Shown: positions 11,207 through 18,974, counted from the stretch's first letter. The stretch: 64,000 nucleotides of DNA from Roseovarius indicus (GCF_008728195.1 NZ_CP031598.1:124001-188000); one strand, 5' to 3'. Notes: generated from the sequence alone by a model not told the origin. Program-made: numbers and translations.

Positions 11207-12007
11207 ATGTCATTTTCCATTTCCGGAAAGACCGCCATCGTGACCGGGGGGGCGAACGGCATCGGCCTCGCCATCGGGCGGCATTTCGTCGACAAGGGCG
11301 CGAACGTCATGTTCGCGGATATCGACGAGAAGCAGCTGATCAAGCAGGTGGGCGAAAACGAGGACGGCAGCAACAAGCGCTATTTCGCGGGCGACCTCCG
11401 AGAGAAGCTGACACTGGCGAATCTGTTGTCGGCCACGATCGACGCATTCGACCAGGTGGATATCCTGGTGAACGCGTCGCGGCAGATGCTGGTCTCGGAC
11501 CCGCTGAACCCCGATGATGACGCGGTGGAGCAGCTTCTGAGTCAAAACCTGATGACCTCGCTCCGGACAAGCCAGCTTGTGGCCAAGCGGATGATCAAGC
11601 AGTCGGAAGAGCGCGAGGGCGGCCCGGCGGGCACGATCGTGAACCTGTCGTCGATTGCCGCCCGGCGGACGCATCCCGATCTGCTGGCGTTCTCGGTATC
11701 GTCGGCGGCGCTGGACCAGATGACGCGGAGCCTGGCCGTGGCGCTGGCGCCGCACCGGATAAGGGTGAACGCGGTGGCGTTCGGTTCGGTGATGAGTGCC
11801 TCGCTGCAGGGGACGCTGCGGGAGAACCGGGATTTCCGCTCGGATATCGAGGATCACACGCCGCTGGGGCGGATCGCCTCGGCGACCGAGCTGGCCGAGG
11901 CGGTGCAGTACCTGGCCTGCGACAGTTCGGGTTTCATGACCGGGCAGATCATGACGGTGGATGGCGGCCGCACGCTGCTTGATCCGGTGGCGGCGCCGGC
12001 GCACTAG
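11207..12007 (+). CDS. Short-chain dehydrogenase/reductase-like protein lacking catalytic Tyr and Lys
   Basis: 266 residues with the classical SDR fold. The nucleotide-binding TGGANGIG is near residue 13, and NASRQML stands where NNAG is usual. The catalytic Ser is kept (NLSSIAA, Ser149). The YxxxK motif reads FSVSS (Phe162 and Ser166), so both the proton-donor Tyr and the Lys are missing. The end GFMTGQIMTVDGG is normal. It is therefore probably not an ordinary oxidoreductase, though NAD(P) binding may persist. It is followed by hemF after 10 bases on the same strand, which suggests an operon. A role linked to haem synthesis would be inference only. Confidence 0.85.
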   Translation: MSFSISGKTAIVTGGANGIGLAIGRHFVDKGANVMFADIDEKQLIKQVGENEDGSNKRYFAGDLREKLTLANLLSATIDAFDQVDILVNASRQMLVSDPLNPDDDAVEQLLSQNLMTSLRTSQLVAKRMIKQSEEREGGPAGTIVNLSSIAARRTHPDLLAFSVSSAALDQMTRSLAVALAPHRIRVNAVAFGSVMSASLQGTLRENRDFRSDIEDHTPLGRIASATELAEAVQYLACDSSGFMTGQIMTVDGGRTLLDPVAAPAH

Positions 12008-12017
12008 GGAGGGTACG

Positions 12018-12908
12018 ATGTCGGAGGAGATGACGGCGGAGAAGGCGCGCGCGGCGGCGTGGTTCCGGCAACTGCGTGACGACATCGTCGCGGCGTTCGA
12101 GGGGCTGGAGGACAGCCACGCCGAGGGCCCGTTCGCCGAGGCCGAGCCGGGGCGGTTCGAGGTCACCACGACGAAGCGGACGAGCGAGGACGGTTCGGAT
12201 GCCGGCGGAGGCCTTATGAGCGTGATGCGCGGCGGCCGGGTGTTCGAGAAGGTCGGCGTGAACGTCTCGGAAGTCTATGGCGTTCTGGGCGAGGCGGCGC
12301 AGAGCTCGATGGCGGCGCGGGGCGTGCCGGGGATCGAGGAAGACCCGCGGTTCTGGGCGAGCGGCATCAGCCTCGTGGCGCATATGCAGAACCCCCACGT
12401 GCCGGCCGTTCACATGAACACGCGGATGTTCTGGACGCCGAATGCGTGGTGGTTCGGCGGAGGATCGGACCTGAATCCGTGCCTTGAGTACGAGGAGGAT
12501 ACCGGCCATTTCCACGCGACCCAGAAGGCGCATCTCGACCCACATGGGGAAGGGGAATATCCGCGGCTGAAGGCCTGGGCGGACGAGTATTTCTATATCC
12601 CCCACCGCCACCGGGCGCGAGGCGTGGGGGGTATCTTCATGGATGACCAGAACTCCGGCAGTTGGGAGGCGGATTTCGCGTTGACGCAGGATATCGGGCG
12701 AGCCTTCCTGCCGGCCTTCGTGCCTCTGGTGGAGAAACGGCGCGGGATGGATTTCGGTGAGGCCGAGAAGGATGCACAACTGGTGCATCGCGGGCTCTAC
12801 GCGGAGTATAACCTCGTCTATGATCGGGGCACCAAGTTCGGGCTGGCGACGGGGCATGACGCGAACGCGGTGCTGATGAGCTTGCCGCCAATGGCGAAGT
12901 GGGTCTAG
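12018..12908 (+). CDS. hemF: Oxygen-dependent coproporphyrinogen III oxidase
   Basis: Converts coproporphyrinogen III to protoporphyrinogen IX using O2. 296 residues with family signatures in order: GGRVFEKVGVNVS, the MNTRMFW strand, WWFGGGSDLNPC, FYIPHRHRARGVGGIFMDD, and EYNLVYDRGTKFGLATG near the C-terminus. ATG 12018 follows GGGAGGGT at a good distance. The C-terminus ends shortly after SLPPMAKW. This is shorter than the enterobacterial enzyme, and I believe it is usual in alphaproteobacteria. The genome also carries hemN (38.1 kb), so the step can be run with or without oxygen. Confidence 0.95.
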   Translation: MSEEMTAEKARAAAWFRQLRDDIVAAFEGLEDSHAEGPFAEAEPGRFEVTTTKRTSEDGSDAGGGLMSVMRGGRVFEKVGVNVSEVYGVLGEAAQSSMAARGVPGIEEDPRFWASGISLVAHMQNPHVPAVHMNTRMFWTPNAWWFGGGSDLNPCLEYEEDTGHFHATQKAHLDPHGEGEYPRLKAWADEYFYIPHRHRARGVGGIFMDDQNSGSWEADFALTQDIGRAFLPAFVPLVEKRRGMDFGEAEKDAQLVHRGLYAEYNLVYDRGTKFGLATGHDANAVLMSLPPMAKWV

Positions 12909-12952
12909 CGCCGGGTAATTTCTGAAGGTGGATTGCGCCGGGTGCGGCGTGT

Positions 12953-12998
12953 CGGACTCTTTAAAAGAGTCCGATCCGATTTCTTTTGAAGAAATCGG
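12953..12998. repeat. Double-hairpin element, copy A
   Basis: Two adjacent perfect inverted repeats: CGGACTCTT-taa-AAGAGTCCG (12953-12973) and CCGATTTCTT-ttg-AAGAAATCGG (12976-12998). The same two-hairpin layout with nearly the same second hairpin is at 14169-14212. It lies 45 bases behind hemF and may act as its terminator, although no T-run follows. Confidence 0.72.
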
Positions 12999-13108
12999 CG
13001 GCCGCGGCGGCCGCGGCCGGGTTTTTGTGGCTTTGTGCGAGACTGCCGCTACTGTTGATCGTGCGGCGCCCGGGAGGGTGTGCCCGCGCATTGGGAGGAC
13101 GGCATTTG

Positions 13109-14164
13109 ATGAAGGTATTTTTTGGGGCGTCGCTTGTCGCGGCACTCGGGCTGGCCACGTTGGTGGCGGCGCAGACCGAGGGGCTGAACAACAGTTCGAA
13201 GAGGTTCACCGATCCGGCGCAGGTCGGCATCGACGACATGGACGACCCGGCGCAGATCAGGCGCACCTGGGATGCGGCGATCGTGATGGTGCCGGACGGG
13301 CCGGGGCGTTCGAAGCAGACCAGCCTGGCCGATCTGGACGCCGCATATGGGGAGGGGCAGAGGCGCTTTCCCACGGCGATCTATATGCATGGCTGTGCCG
13401 GGCTCTGGTCGGGAAGCCTGCTGCGGATGAAGTTTCTCGCCGATAACGGGTTCCTGGTGATCGGGCCAGCGAGCATGGCTCGGACTGTCTATGCCCGGTC
13501 CTGTGATGCCGCCACCCACGAGAGTGGAATGTTTCGGCCGACGCTGAGCATGCGGCAGCTCGATGCCGGTTACGCTATCGAGACGGCGAAGGGGCTGCCC
13601 TTCGTCGATGCCGACAACATGCTGCTGATCGGGCTGAGTGAAGGTGGCGTCATCGCCGCCACCTTCAAGCCATTGTCGGACAGCCAGCGCGTGGCCGCGC
13701 GGGTCGTCGAGGGCTGGACCTGCAAGGCAGGCTGGTATGAGTATGCCGGGCTGAACGCGCCCGAGGACGAGCCGGTGCTGTCGCTGGTGGGGGCGAAGGA
13801 CCCCTGGTACCGGAACGAATGGAATGTCGGACATTGCGGGGAATTCATGGACGGGCGGACCGACAGCAAGTCGGTCGTCTACGAGTCCGGGCAGCTGGCG
13901 GCGCGGCACGAATTGCTGGAGTTCCGCGCCGTGCAGGAGGAGACGATGGCCTTCCTGCGCCAGCATATCGACCTGCCGTTGTCGGTGCGGCAGGTGCAGC
14001 AGCTATTGACGGACCTGGGCTATGACCCGGGGCCGGTCGACGGGGCGTGGGGCGCGAAGACACTGGCGGCGCTGAACGCGCTCAGGGCGGCGCACGGGTT
14101 GCCGGAGGTGGGCGCGCTGGACGAGAGCAGCCTTGAATTACTGGCACAGTTGCGGAAAGGGTAG
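13109..14164 (+). CDS. Exported alpha/beta-hydrolase fused to a C-terminal peptidoglycan-binding domain
   Basis: 351 residues. A signal peptide (MKVFFGASLVAALGLATLVAAQ) leads to an alpha/beta-hydrolase domain of dienelactone-hydrolase type at about 45-275. This contains AIYMHGCAGLWSG (oxyanion strand), the nucleophile elbow GLSEGG, and a later Asp region GAKDPWY. Residues about 290-350 form a PG_binding_1 domain (VRQVQQLLTDLGYDPGPVDG). ATG 13109 is chosen for its GGGAGGA and because it yields the signal peptide. An in-frame upstream ATG at 12986 would begin in the hairpin element. It is probably a periplasmic or wall-associated esterase. The substrate is unknown. The gene is bracketed by two copies of the double-hairpin repeat. 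Confidence 0.78.
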   Translation: MKVFFGASLVAALGLATLVAAQTEGLNNSSKRFTDPAQVGIDDMDDPAQIRRTWDAAIVMVPDGPGRSKQTSLADLDAAYGEGQRRFPTAIYMHGCAGLWSGSLLRMKFLADNGFLVIGPASMARTVYARSCDAATHESGMFRPTLSMRQLDAGYAIETAKGLPFVDADNMLLIGLSEGGVIAATFKPLSDSQRVAARVVEGWTCKAGWYEYAGLNAPEDEPVLSLVGAKDPWYRNEWNVGHCGEFMDGRTDSKSVVYESGQLAARHELLEFRAVQEETMAFLRQHIDLPLSVRQVQQLLTDLGYDPGPVDGAWGAKTLAALNALRAAHGLPEVGALDESSLELLAQLRKG

Positions 14165-14168
14165 GGAC

Positions 14169-14212
14169 GGATTCTTGAAAAGAATCCGGAACGATTTCTT
14201 TTCAAGAAATCG
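14169..14212. repeat. Double-hairpin element, copy B; likely bidirectional terminator
   Basis: GGATTCTT-gaa-AAGAATCC (14169-14187) and CGATTTCTT-ttc-AAGAAATCG (14192-14212). It sits between the convergent hydrolase and acyltransferase genes. The second hairpin includes the stop codon and last codons of the acyltransferase. It is a near-copy of 12953-12998. Confidence 0.75.
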
Positions 14213-15170
14213 GAGCCTTGGGGTTTTCCGCGAGCTTCGCTTCGAGGGCTTCGAGTTCTTTCGCGCGCATCTCGCCCACCGCGTTGGCGCCGTCTTTCCA
14301 GCGGCGGTGAATCCAGAACCACTGATCCATGTTCTCGCGCACCACCGCTTCGAGCCGGCGGTTGAATTCGCGGGTCATGGTCAGCGGGTCGGAATGGGGA
14401 ATGGGCTCTTCGAAAGTCATGCGGAAATCAAGCCCGTTGGGGTCGCGCAGCGCCCAGAGGGGGACGAGGGGCGCGTCGTATTTCAGGGCAAGCTCGGCAG
14501 CCGAGAGCGAGGTCAGGGCCGGGTGCCCGAAGAACTCGAGCGGCAGCCCGTCATGGGTGTTGAGATCGTTCATGATCGACACCACCCCGCCCTTGCGCAG
14601 GTGCCGGACCATCTGCACCAGCCCCTGGCGGCTTTGCTCGATCACCGGCTGGCTGATCCGTTCCATCGCCTCGGCGTAATGGGCGTTGAAGGGGCGGTTG
14701 GACATCGGGCGGTAGAAGCTGGCGCTTTCGATCCCGTTGGCGGCAATCCCGGTGCGGGCGGCGTTGAAGCTGCCGATATGCGCCGAGATGATGATGCCGG
14801 GGCGGCCTTCGTCGCGGGCATCCTGCAGCACTTTCAGGCCGGGGCCGGTGATGGGCATGCGTTCGCGGACGCGGGGGGCGAATTCGGGCGAGTAGAGCTC
14901 GACCATGTTGCGCCCGGCATTGTCGGTGACGCCGCGGGTGATGCGTTCGACCTCCGGCTTGGAGAGCTCGGGGAAGGTGAGCGCGAGGTTGTCGCGGACT
15001 CTTTGGGAGTAGCCTGCTAGCGGCGCGAGGATGCGGGAGACGAACCAGCCTGCGAAGGGCACCCGCCAGCGATAAGGCAACAGTCGCGACAACCGTACCG
15101 GCAGGAACAGCAGATGGCCGGTCAGCCGTTCGGAAAACGGGATTGTGTCCTTTGGGGCTGTGTCGCTCAT
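14202..15170 (-). CDS. LpxL/HtrB-like lysophospholipid (lipid A) acyltransferase
   Basis: 322 residues, inner-membrane acyltransferase of the lipid A biosynthesis type, with a hydrophobic N-terminal region (about 18-52). The family block is GIIISAHIGSFN, with His131 as the catalytic base. The HX4(D/E) acid position is Asn136 here instead of Asp/Glu. The second block RQGLVQMVRHLRKGGVVSIM matches the R..... L..G..v... D region, followed by NDLNTHDG and PLEFFGHPA. It would transfer an acyl chain from acyl-ACP to a lipid A precursor, or act on another lysolipid. It lies 66 bases downstream of the hydratase operon on the same strand. Confidence 0.8.
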   Translation of the reverse strand: MSDTAPKDTIPFSERLTGHLLFLPVRLSRLLPYRWRVPFAGWFVSRILAPLAGYSQRVRDNLALTFPELSKPEVERITRGVTDNAGRNMVELYSPEFAPRVRERMPITGPGLKVLQDARDEGRPGIIISAHIGSFNAARTGIAANGIESASFYRPMSNRPFNAHYAEAMERISQPVIEQSRQGLVQMVRHLRKGGVVSIMNDLNTHDGLPLEFFGHPALTSLSAAELALKYDAPLVPLWALRDPNGLDFRMTFEEPIPHSDPLTMTREFNRRLEAVVRENMDQWFWIHRRWKDGANAVGEMRAKELEALEAKLAENPKAPIS

Positions 15171-15236
15171 CCGGGTGGTCTTTGTCTTGCTTGGGTGCGC
15201 GTCACATACGCCGGGGGCCGGCTTTGGGCAAGCCCG

Positions 15237-15884
15237 TCAGGGGGTGCGCGGCAGGCCGGTGCCGATCATCGAATCGCGGGTGACGAGGGCCGCGAGCTGT
15301 TCCTCGGTCATGTCGTCGGTGCCGGCGGGGCGGGCGGGCAGCACGATGTAGCGCATGTCGGCGGTGCTGTCATGGACGCGCACGGAGATGTCGTCGGGCA
15401 GATCGAGGCCGAATTCGCGGAGCACCGCGCGCGGCTCGATCACCGCGCGGGAGCGGTAGGCGCGGGACTTGTACCAGTCGGGCGGCAGGCCCAGCAGGTT
15501 GCGCGGGTAGCAGGAGCAGAGCGTGCAGACGATGAGGTTGTGGGTGGTGTCGGTGTTCTCGACCGCAATCAGGTGCAGGGGGCCGATGTCGAAGCCCATC
15601 TCGCGGCTGGCGGCGGAGGCGTCTTTCAGCAGGCGTTGCTTGAACGCCGGATCGGTCCAGGCGCGAGCGACGACCGCCGCGCCGTTGGCGGGCGAGCGGG
15701 CATCCATCGCGTCGATCTGACGGGCGATTTCCTCGGACGTGACGAGGCCTTTTTCAACGAGAAGTTCGCGGACGGCGATTTCCATCCGCTGCCAGTAGGT
15801 CAGCGCGGTGTCGTTGTCTTCGCGGTAGGGGTGGCCGGAGGGGCTCATCCCTTCGTGGGAATGGGAGGGGTGGTCGTGGGGCAT
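15237..15884 (-). CDS. Cobalt-type nitrile hydratase alpha / thiocyanate hydrolase gamma subunit
   Basis: 215 residues. The metal centre motif VCTLCSC (Cys120, Cys123, Cys125) is the claw setting of Co(III) nitrile hydratases. Thr rather than Ser after the first Cys points to cobalt. The flanking RVHDSTADMRYIVLPARPAG block is also family-typical. It forms the catalytic subunit. It starts one base after the stop of the beta-C-like gene, so the three genes are one operon. Because the beta subunit is split into two proteins, the set resembles thiocyanate hydrolase (scnB-scnA-scnC order) and the three-subunit toyocamycin nitrile hydratase. Substrate therefore open: nitrile to amide, or thiocyanate to carbonyl sulphide. 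Confidence 0.9.
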   Translation of the reverse strand: MPHDHPSHSHEGMSPSGHPYREDNDTALTYWQRMEIAVRELLVEKGLVTSEEIARQIDAMDARSPANGAAVVARAWTDPAFKQRLLKDASAASREMGFDIGPLHLIAVENTDTTHNLIVCTLCSCYPRNLLGLPPDWYKSRAYRSRAVIEPRAVLREFGLDLPDDISVRVHDSTADMRYIVLPARPAGTDDMTEEQLAALVTRDSMIGTGLPRTP

Positions 15885-15885
15885 G

Positions 15886-16149
15886 TCAGAGCCTTTCGAG
15901 CCAGTGGCCGTAGATCTCGGCGTCGACCGTGTCGGTGGGGTGCTCGGCCTGATCGCCCCAGATTTCGGCCATGGTGAAGCGGACGCGGTAGAGGGGATGT
16001 TTCTGGGCCTCGAGGCCGTAGGCGAGCTGTTCGGGGTTGGCGAAGCTGCCCAGTTCGCGTTCGATCTCGCCGGTCTTGCCGCGCAGGTAGGCGGGGGCGC
16101 GGACGTGGCCCGGGGGCATCATGGATTTGACGCGAACGCGGTCAGCCAT
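15886..16149 (-). CDS. Nitrile hydratase beta, C-terminal-half protein (ScnA-like)
   Basis: 87 residues, an SH3-like barrel matching only the C-terminal half of a normal nitrile hydratase beta subunit. Recognisable parts are DRVRVK, PPGHVRAPAYLRGKTG (with the conserved Arg that contacts the metal-bound sulphenate), PLYRVRFTMAEIWGD, and the final VDAEIYGHWLERL. ATG 16149 overlaps the stop of the upstream half by the sequence ATGGCTGA, so translation is coupled. A start at 16164 is less likely. Nothing suggests a recent frameshift: each half has its own start, stop and normal termini. Confidence 0.86.
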   Translation of the reverse strand: MADRVRVKSMMPPGHVRAPAYLRGKTGEIERELGSFANPEQLAYGLEAQKHPLYRVRFTMAEIWGDQAEHPTDTVDAEIYGHWLERL

Positions 16150-16480
16150 TTTGCGCCTCGCCATAGGTGGGGCCGCGGCGGGCGACCTCTTCCATTTTCT
16201 CGCCGAGTTCCTGCAGGGTGTAGGCGCCGGCTTCGATCAGGTTCTGGTTGGAGGCGGCGATCCAGCGTTCGTAGTAAGTCATTGTTTCGAAGGCGTCTTC
16301 GCCCATGTCCTCGAGGGCGCGGCGAAGGCCGTCGACCGTGAAGAGGCCCTTCTGGCCGCATAGAACCATCAGCGCGTCGACGCGCTTTTCCCAGAGGGCG
16401 AAATCGTGCTGGTCGAAGGAAAGGGGGCCCGCCTCTTTCCCGCCCATGTCGTGCCAGCGGCGTCCGTCGGTGTTGCTCAT
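16142..16480 (-). CDS. Nitrile hydratase beta, N-terminal-half protein (ScnB-like / accessory)
   Basis: 112 residues, all-helical, matching the N-terminal half of nitrile hydratase beta and the related accessory proteins: HDMGGKEAGPL, the FALWEKRVDAL helix, LRRALEDM, and TYYERWIAA with NLIEAG. It is the first gene of the operon. The order N-half, C-half, catalytic subunit equals scnB-scnA-scnC. No dedicated cobalt-insertion protein or amidase follows. The upstream 281 bases (16481-16761) contain no gene but hold a four-unit 11-bp repeat at 16577-16620. Confidence 0.86.
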   Translation of the reverse strand: MSNTDGRRWHDMGGKEAGPLSFDQHDFALWEKRVDALMVLCGQKGLFTVDGLRRALEDMGEDAFETMTYYERWIAASNQNLIEAGAYTLQELGEKMEEVARRGPTYGEAQNG

Positions 16481-16576
16481 GTGGGGGAGGGTAAGGGGGT
16501 TAGTTGGGCGTGTCCATCGGGTTTGAGCGGGGCGGTTCGAGCGGCCCGAGGGAAGTGCCCGTTTCGGGGAAATGCA

Positions 16577-16620
16577 ACGTCGGTATTTTGTCGGTATTAC
16601 GTCGGTATCGCGTCGGTGTT
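16577..16620. repeat. Four tandem 11-bp direct repeats upstream of the hydratase operon
   Basis: Four units in strict 11-bp phase: ACGTCGGTATT, TTGTCGGTATT, ACGTCGGTATC and GCGTCGGTGTT. The array lies 97-140 bases upstream of the first hydratase gene. Spacing of one helical turn suggests an array of sites for an activator binding one DNA face. Confidence 0.7.
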
Positions 16621-16761
16621 GAAGAGCGGAGGGGTGGTTGCCGCGGTACGGGGTGGCTTGGCACTCGCGCCATGATTATTGCGTCCCGCGTCAGGGCCGG
16701 GACGGGTAGGATGTGGTGGGGAAGCGGGGCGGCGTACGCCCTGCGCGGGCCATCGTGGTGC

Positions 16762-17145
16762 CTAATCTTCCGTCTTCGCCGGCACGCCGATGTAGAGGAC
16801 CATGGCGACACAAAGGGCGGCGGCGGCGAGGATGAAGATCATGGGCGAGCCGATGCAGCCCTCGGCCATGGCGTCGGTGCGGCCGCCGTCCCAGAAGGCG
16901 AAGACGGAGACCAGCGCGCTCCAGCCGACGCAGGCGGCGAGGGTTCCCCACTGGCTTTTGTAGCGGACGGCGATCAGGCTGCCCGCCAGAAGGATCAGGG
17001 CGGCGGGGGAGGTGAAGAGCGACAGGGCCTCGGACCACGCCGAGACCGGCGTGCCGTCCCATCCCGGGCGGAGCTCCTCGCAGACCTGCGCCCAGGCGGG
17101 CGCGGGCAGGAGGGCGAGGATCAGTCCTCTTCGAAGGGATCCCAT
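16762..17145 (-). CDS. Small membrane protein downstream of dnaX
   Basis: 127 residues with an N-terminal signal-like segment (LRRGLILALLPAPAWAQ), a short Cys-containing loop (VCEELRPGWDG), and three further hydrophobic stretches at about 45-62, 68-85 and 101-120. The start at 17145 overlaps the end of dnaX by 25 bases, suggesting co-transcription with it. I do not recognise the family. The overlapping longer frame up to 17871 is a shadow of dnaX. Confidence 0.66.
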   Translation of the reverse strand: MGSLRRGLILALLPAPAWAQVCEELRPGWDGTPVSAWSEALSLFTSPAALILLAGSLIAVRYKSQWGTLAACVGWSALVSVFAFWDGGRTDAMAEGCIGSPMIFILAAAALCVAMVLYIGVPAKTED

Positions 17146-18896
17146 TCTTCGTCCACTTCGGGGAGGGCTTCGGCCTGGGCCTCGGCCTGTTGTTCTTCGG
17201 GCGTGCGGATTCCGGTGATCTTGGCGCCCGGGAAGGCGGAGAAGACGGCCTGGACCAACGGGTGTGTCTTGGCCTCGTCCTCGAGCGCGATGCGCTCGGC
17301 GTCGCGCAGGGCGGCGATGGTGGGCTTGCCGCCTTCGCTGACCACCGAGACGCCCCAGCGGTTGCCTGTCCAGCGTTGCAGGGCCGCGCCGAGGCGCGCG
17401 GCAAGGTCGGCGGGGGCGTCGTCGGTGGGGCAGAATTCGATCCGGCCGGGGCGGTAGGCGGCGAGCTGGACGCAGGTTTCGACCTCGACCAGCAGCTTGA
17501 CGTCGCGATGGGCGCGGATGAGTTCCACCACGTGGTCGAAGGTGGGGTAATGGGCGAGCGCGGTGTCGGATTGGGCAGCGACGGCAGTGGTCTGGCCCGA
17601 GGGGCCGGAGGCGCCGGGCTGGGCGGAGACGCCGGAGCTGTAGGCAGAAGTATGGCCGGTGGGGGCGGGGGCATTGCCGCCGCCGGGGCCGCCGGGGGCC
17701 GGGCCGCCGGCGGGCGGCTGGGGCGGCGGGCCGTCCTGCAGCCGGCGCACGAGGTCTTCGGGCGCGGGCAGCTCGGCAACATGGGTCATGCGGATGACGG
17801 CCATTTCGGCGGCCATCATCGAATTGGGGGCCTGCGAGACCTCTTCCAGCGCCTTCAGGAGCATCTGCCACATGCGGGTGAGCACGCGCATCGGCAAGGC
17901 CTCGGCCATGGTGCGGCCGCGGTCGCGTTCGTCGGGGCCGATGGTGGGGTCTTCGGCGGCCTCGGGGGTGATCTTCACGACGCTGACCCAGTGGGCGATC
18001 TCGGCGAGGTCGCGGAGGACCGCCATCGGGTCGGCGCCCTCGGCGTATTGGCCGGAGAGCTCGCCCAAAGCGCCGGCGGCATCGCCCTTCATGATCAGGT
18101 CGAAGAGGTCGAGCACGCGGCCGCGGTCGGCCAGCCCCAGCATGGCGCGGACCTGTTCGGCGGTGGTTTCGCCCGCGCCGTGGGAGATGGCCTGATCGAG
18201 CAGCGAGGTGGCGTCGCGGGCCGAGCCTTCTGCGGCGCGGGTGATCAGGGCGAGGGCATCGTCGGCGATCTCGGCCTTCTCGGCGTCGGCGATGCGGCGG
18301 AGCATGGCGATCATCTGTTCGGGGTCAATGCGGCGCAGATCGAAGCGCTGGCAGCGCGAGAGCACGGTGACCGGGACCTTGCGGATCTCGGTCGTGGCGA
18401 AGATGAACTTCACGTGGGCGGGCGGTTCCTCGAGCGTCTTGAGCAGCGCGTTGAAGGCGCTGGTCGAGAGCATGTGAACCTCGTCGATGATGTAGATCTT
18501 ATAGCGGGCCGAGGCCGCGCGATAGGCGACGCTGTCGATGATCTCGCGGATGTCGCCGACGCCGGTGCGCGAGGCCGCGTCCATTTCCAGCACGTCGACA
18601 TGGCGGCCTTCCATGATCGCCTTGCAATGCTCGCAGACGCCGCAGGGGTCGGTCGTCGGGCCGCCCTGGCCATCCGGGCCGATGCAGTTCATGCCCTTGG
18701 CGATGATCCGGGCGGTGGTGGTTTTGCCCGTGCCGCGGATGCCGGTCATGATGAAGGCCTGGGCGATGCGGTCGGCCTTGAAGGCGTTCTTGAGGGTGCG
18801 GACCATCGCATCCTGGCCGACGAGATCGGCGAAGGTTTCGGGCCGGTATTTGCGGGCCAGAACCTGGTAGGCGGCTTGGGTGTCGGCGTCGGTCAT
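17121..18896 (-). CDS. dnaX: DNA polymerase III subunits gamma and tau
   Basis: Clamp-loader ATPase, 591 residues. The Walker A is GIRGTGKTTTARI, the zinc module is CGVCEHCKAI with an upstream Cys (NCIG), Walker B is IDEVHM, and the sensor/SRC motif is SRCQRFDLRR. After residue about 370 follows a tau-like region with a Pro/Gly/Ala-rich linker (about 410-450) and a C-terminal domain ending in acidic DEEWDPFEED. ATG 18896 (MTDADTQAAYQVLARKYRP) is the natural start. The open frame upstream to 19466 reads through the intergenic region and is not coding. ebfC and recR, frequent neighbours, are absent. Confidence 0.97.
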   Translation of the reverse strand: MTDADTQAAYQVLARKYRPETFADLVGQDAMVRTLKNAFKADRIAQAFIMTGIRGTGKTTTARIIAKGMNCIGPDGQGGPTTDPCGVCEHCKAIMEGRHVDVLEMDAASRTGVGDIREIIDSVAYRAASARYKIYIIDEVHMLSTSAFNALLKTLEEPPAHVKFIFATTEIRKVPVTVLSRCQRFDLRRIDPEQMIAMLRRIADAEKAEIADDALALITRAAEGSARDATSLLDQAISHGAGETTAEQVRAMLGLADRGRVLDLFDLIMKGDAAGALGELSGQYAEGADPMAVLRDLAEIAHWVSVVKITPEAAEDPTIGPDERDRGRTMAEALPMRVLTRMWQMLLKALEEVSQAPNSMMAAEMAVIRMTHVAELPAPEDLVRRLQDGPPPQPPAGGPAPGGPGGGNAPAPTGHTSAYSSGVSAQPGASGPSGQTTAVAAQSDTALAHYPTFDHVVELIRAHRDVKLLVEVETCVQLAAYRPGRIEFCPTDDAPADLAARLGAALQRWTGNRWGVSVVSEGGKPTIAALRDAERIALEDEAKTHPLVQAVFSAFPGAKITGIRTPEEQQAEAQAEALPEVDEEWDPFEED

Positions 18897-18974
18897 GGGG
18901 GTCCTGTGCTGGGGTTCGTCTGGCAAGGTAAGGGGAGTTGCGCCCGGCGTCCACCGGGGGATTGGTCGAGCCGT

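Noticed and set aside
16142..16149. Possible frameshift splitting a single nitrile hydratase beta gene
   Set aside because: Both halves have their own start, the overlap is a standard coupling signal, and the same split is known in thiocyanate hydrolase. A sequencing error is still conceivable but less likely.
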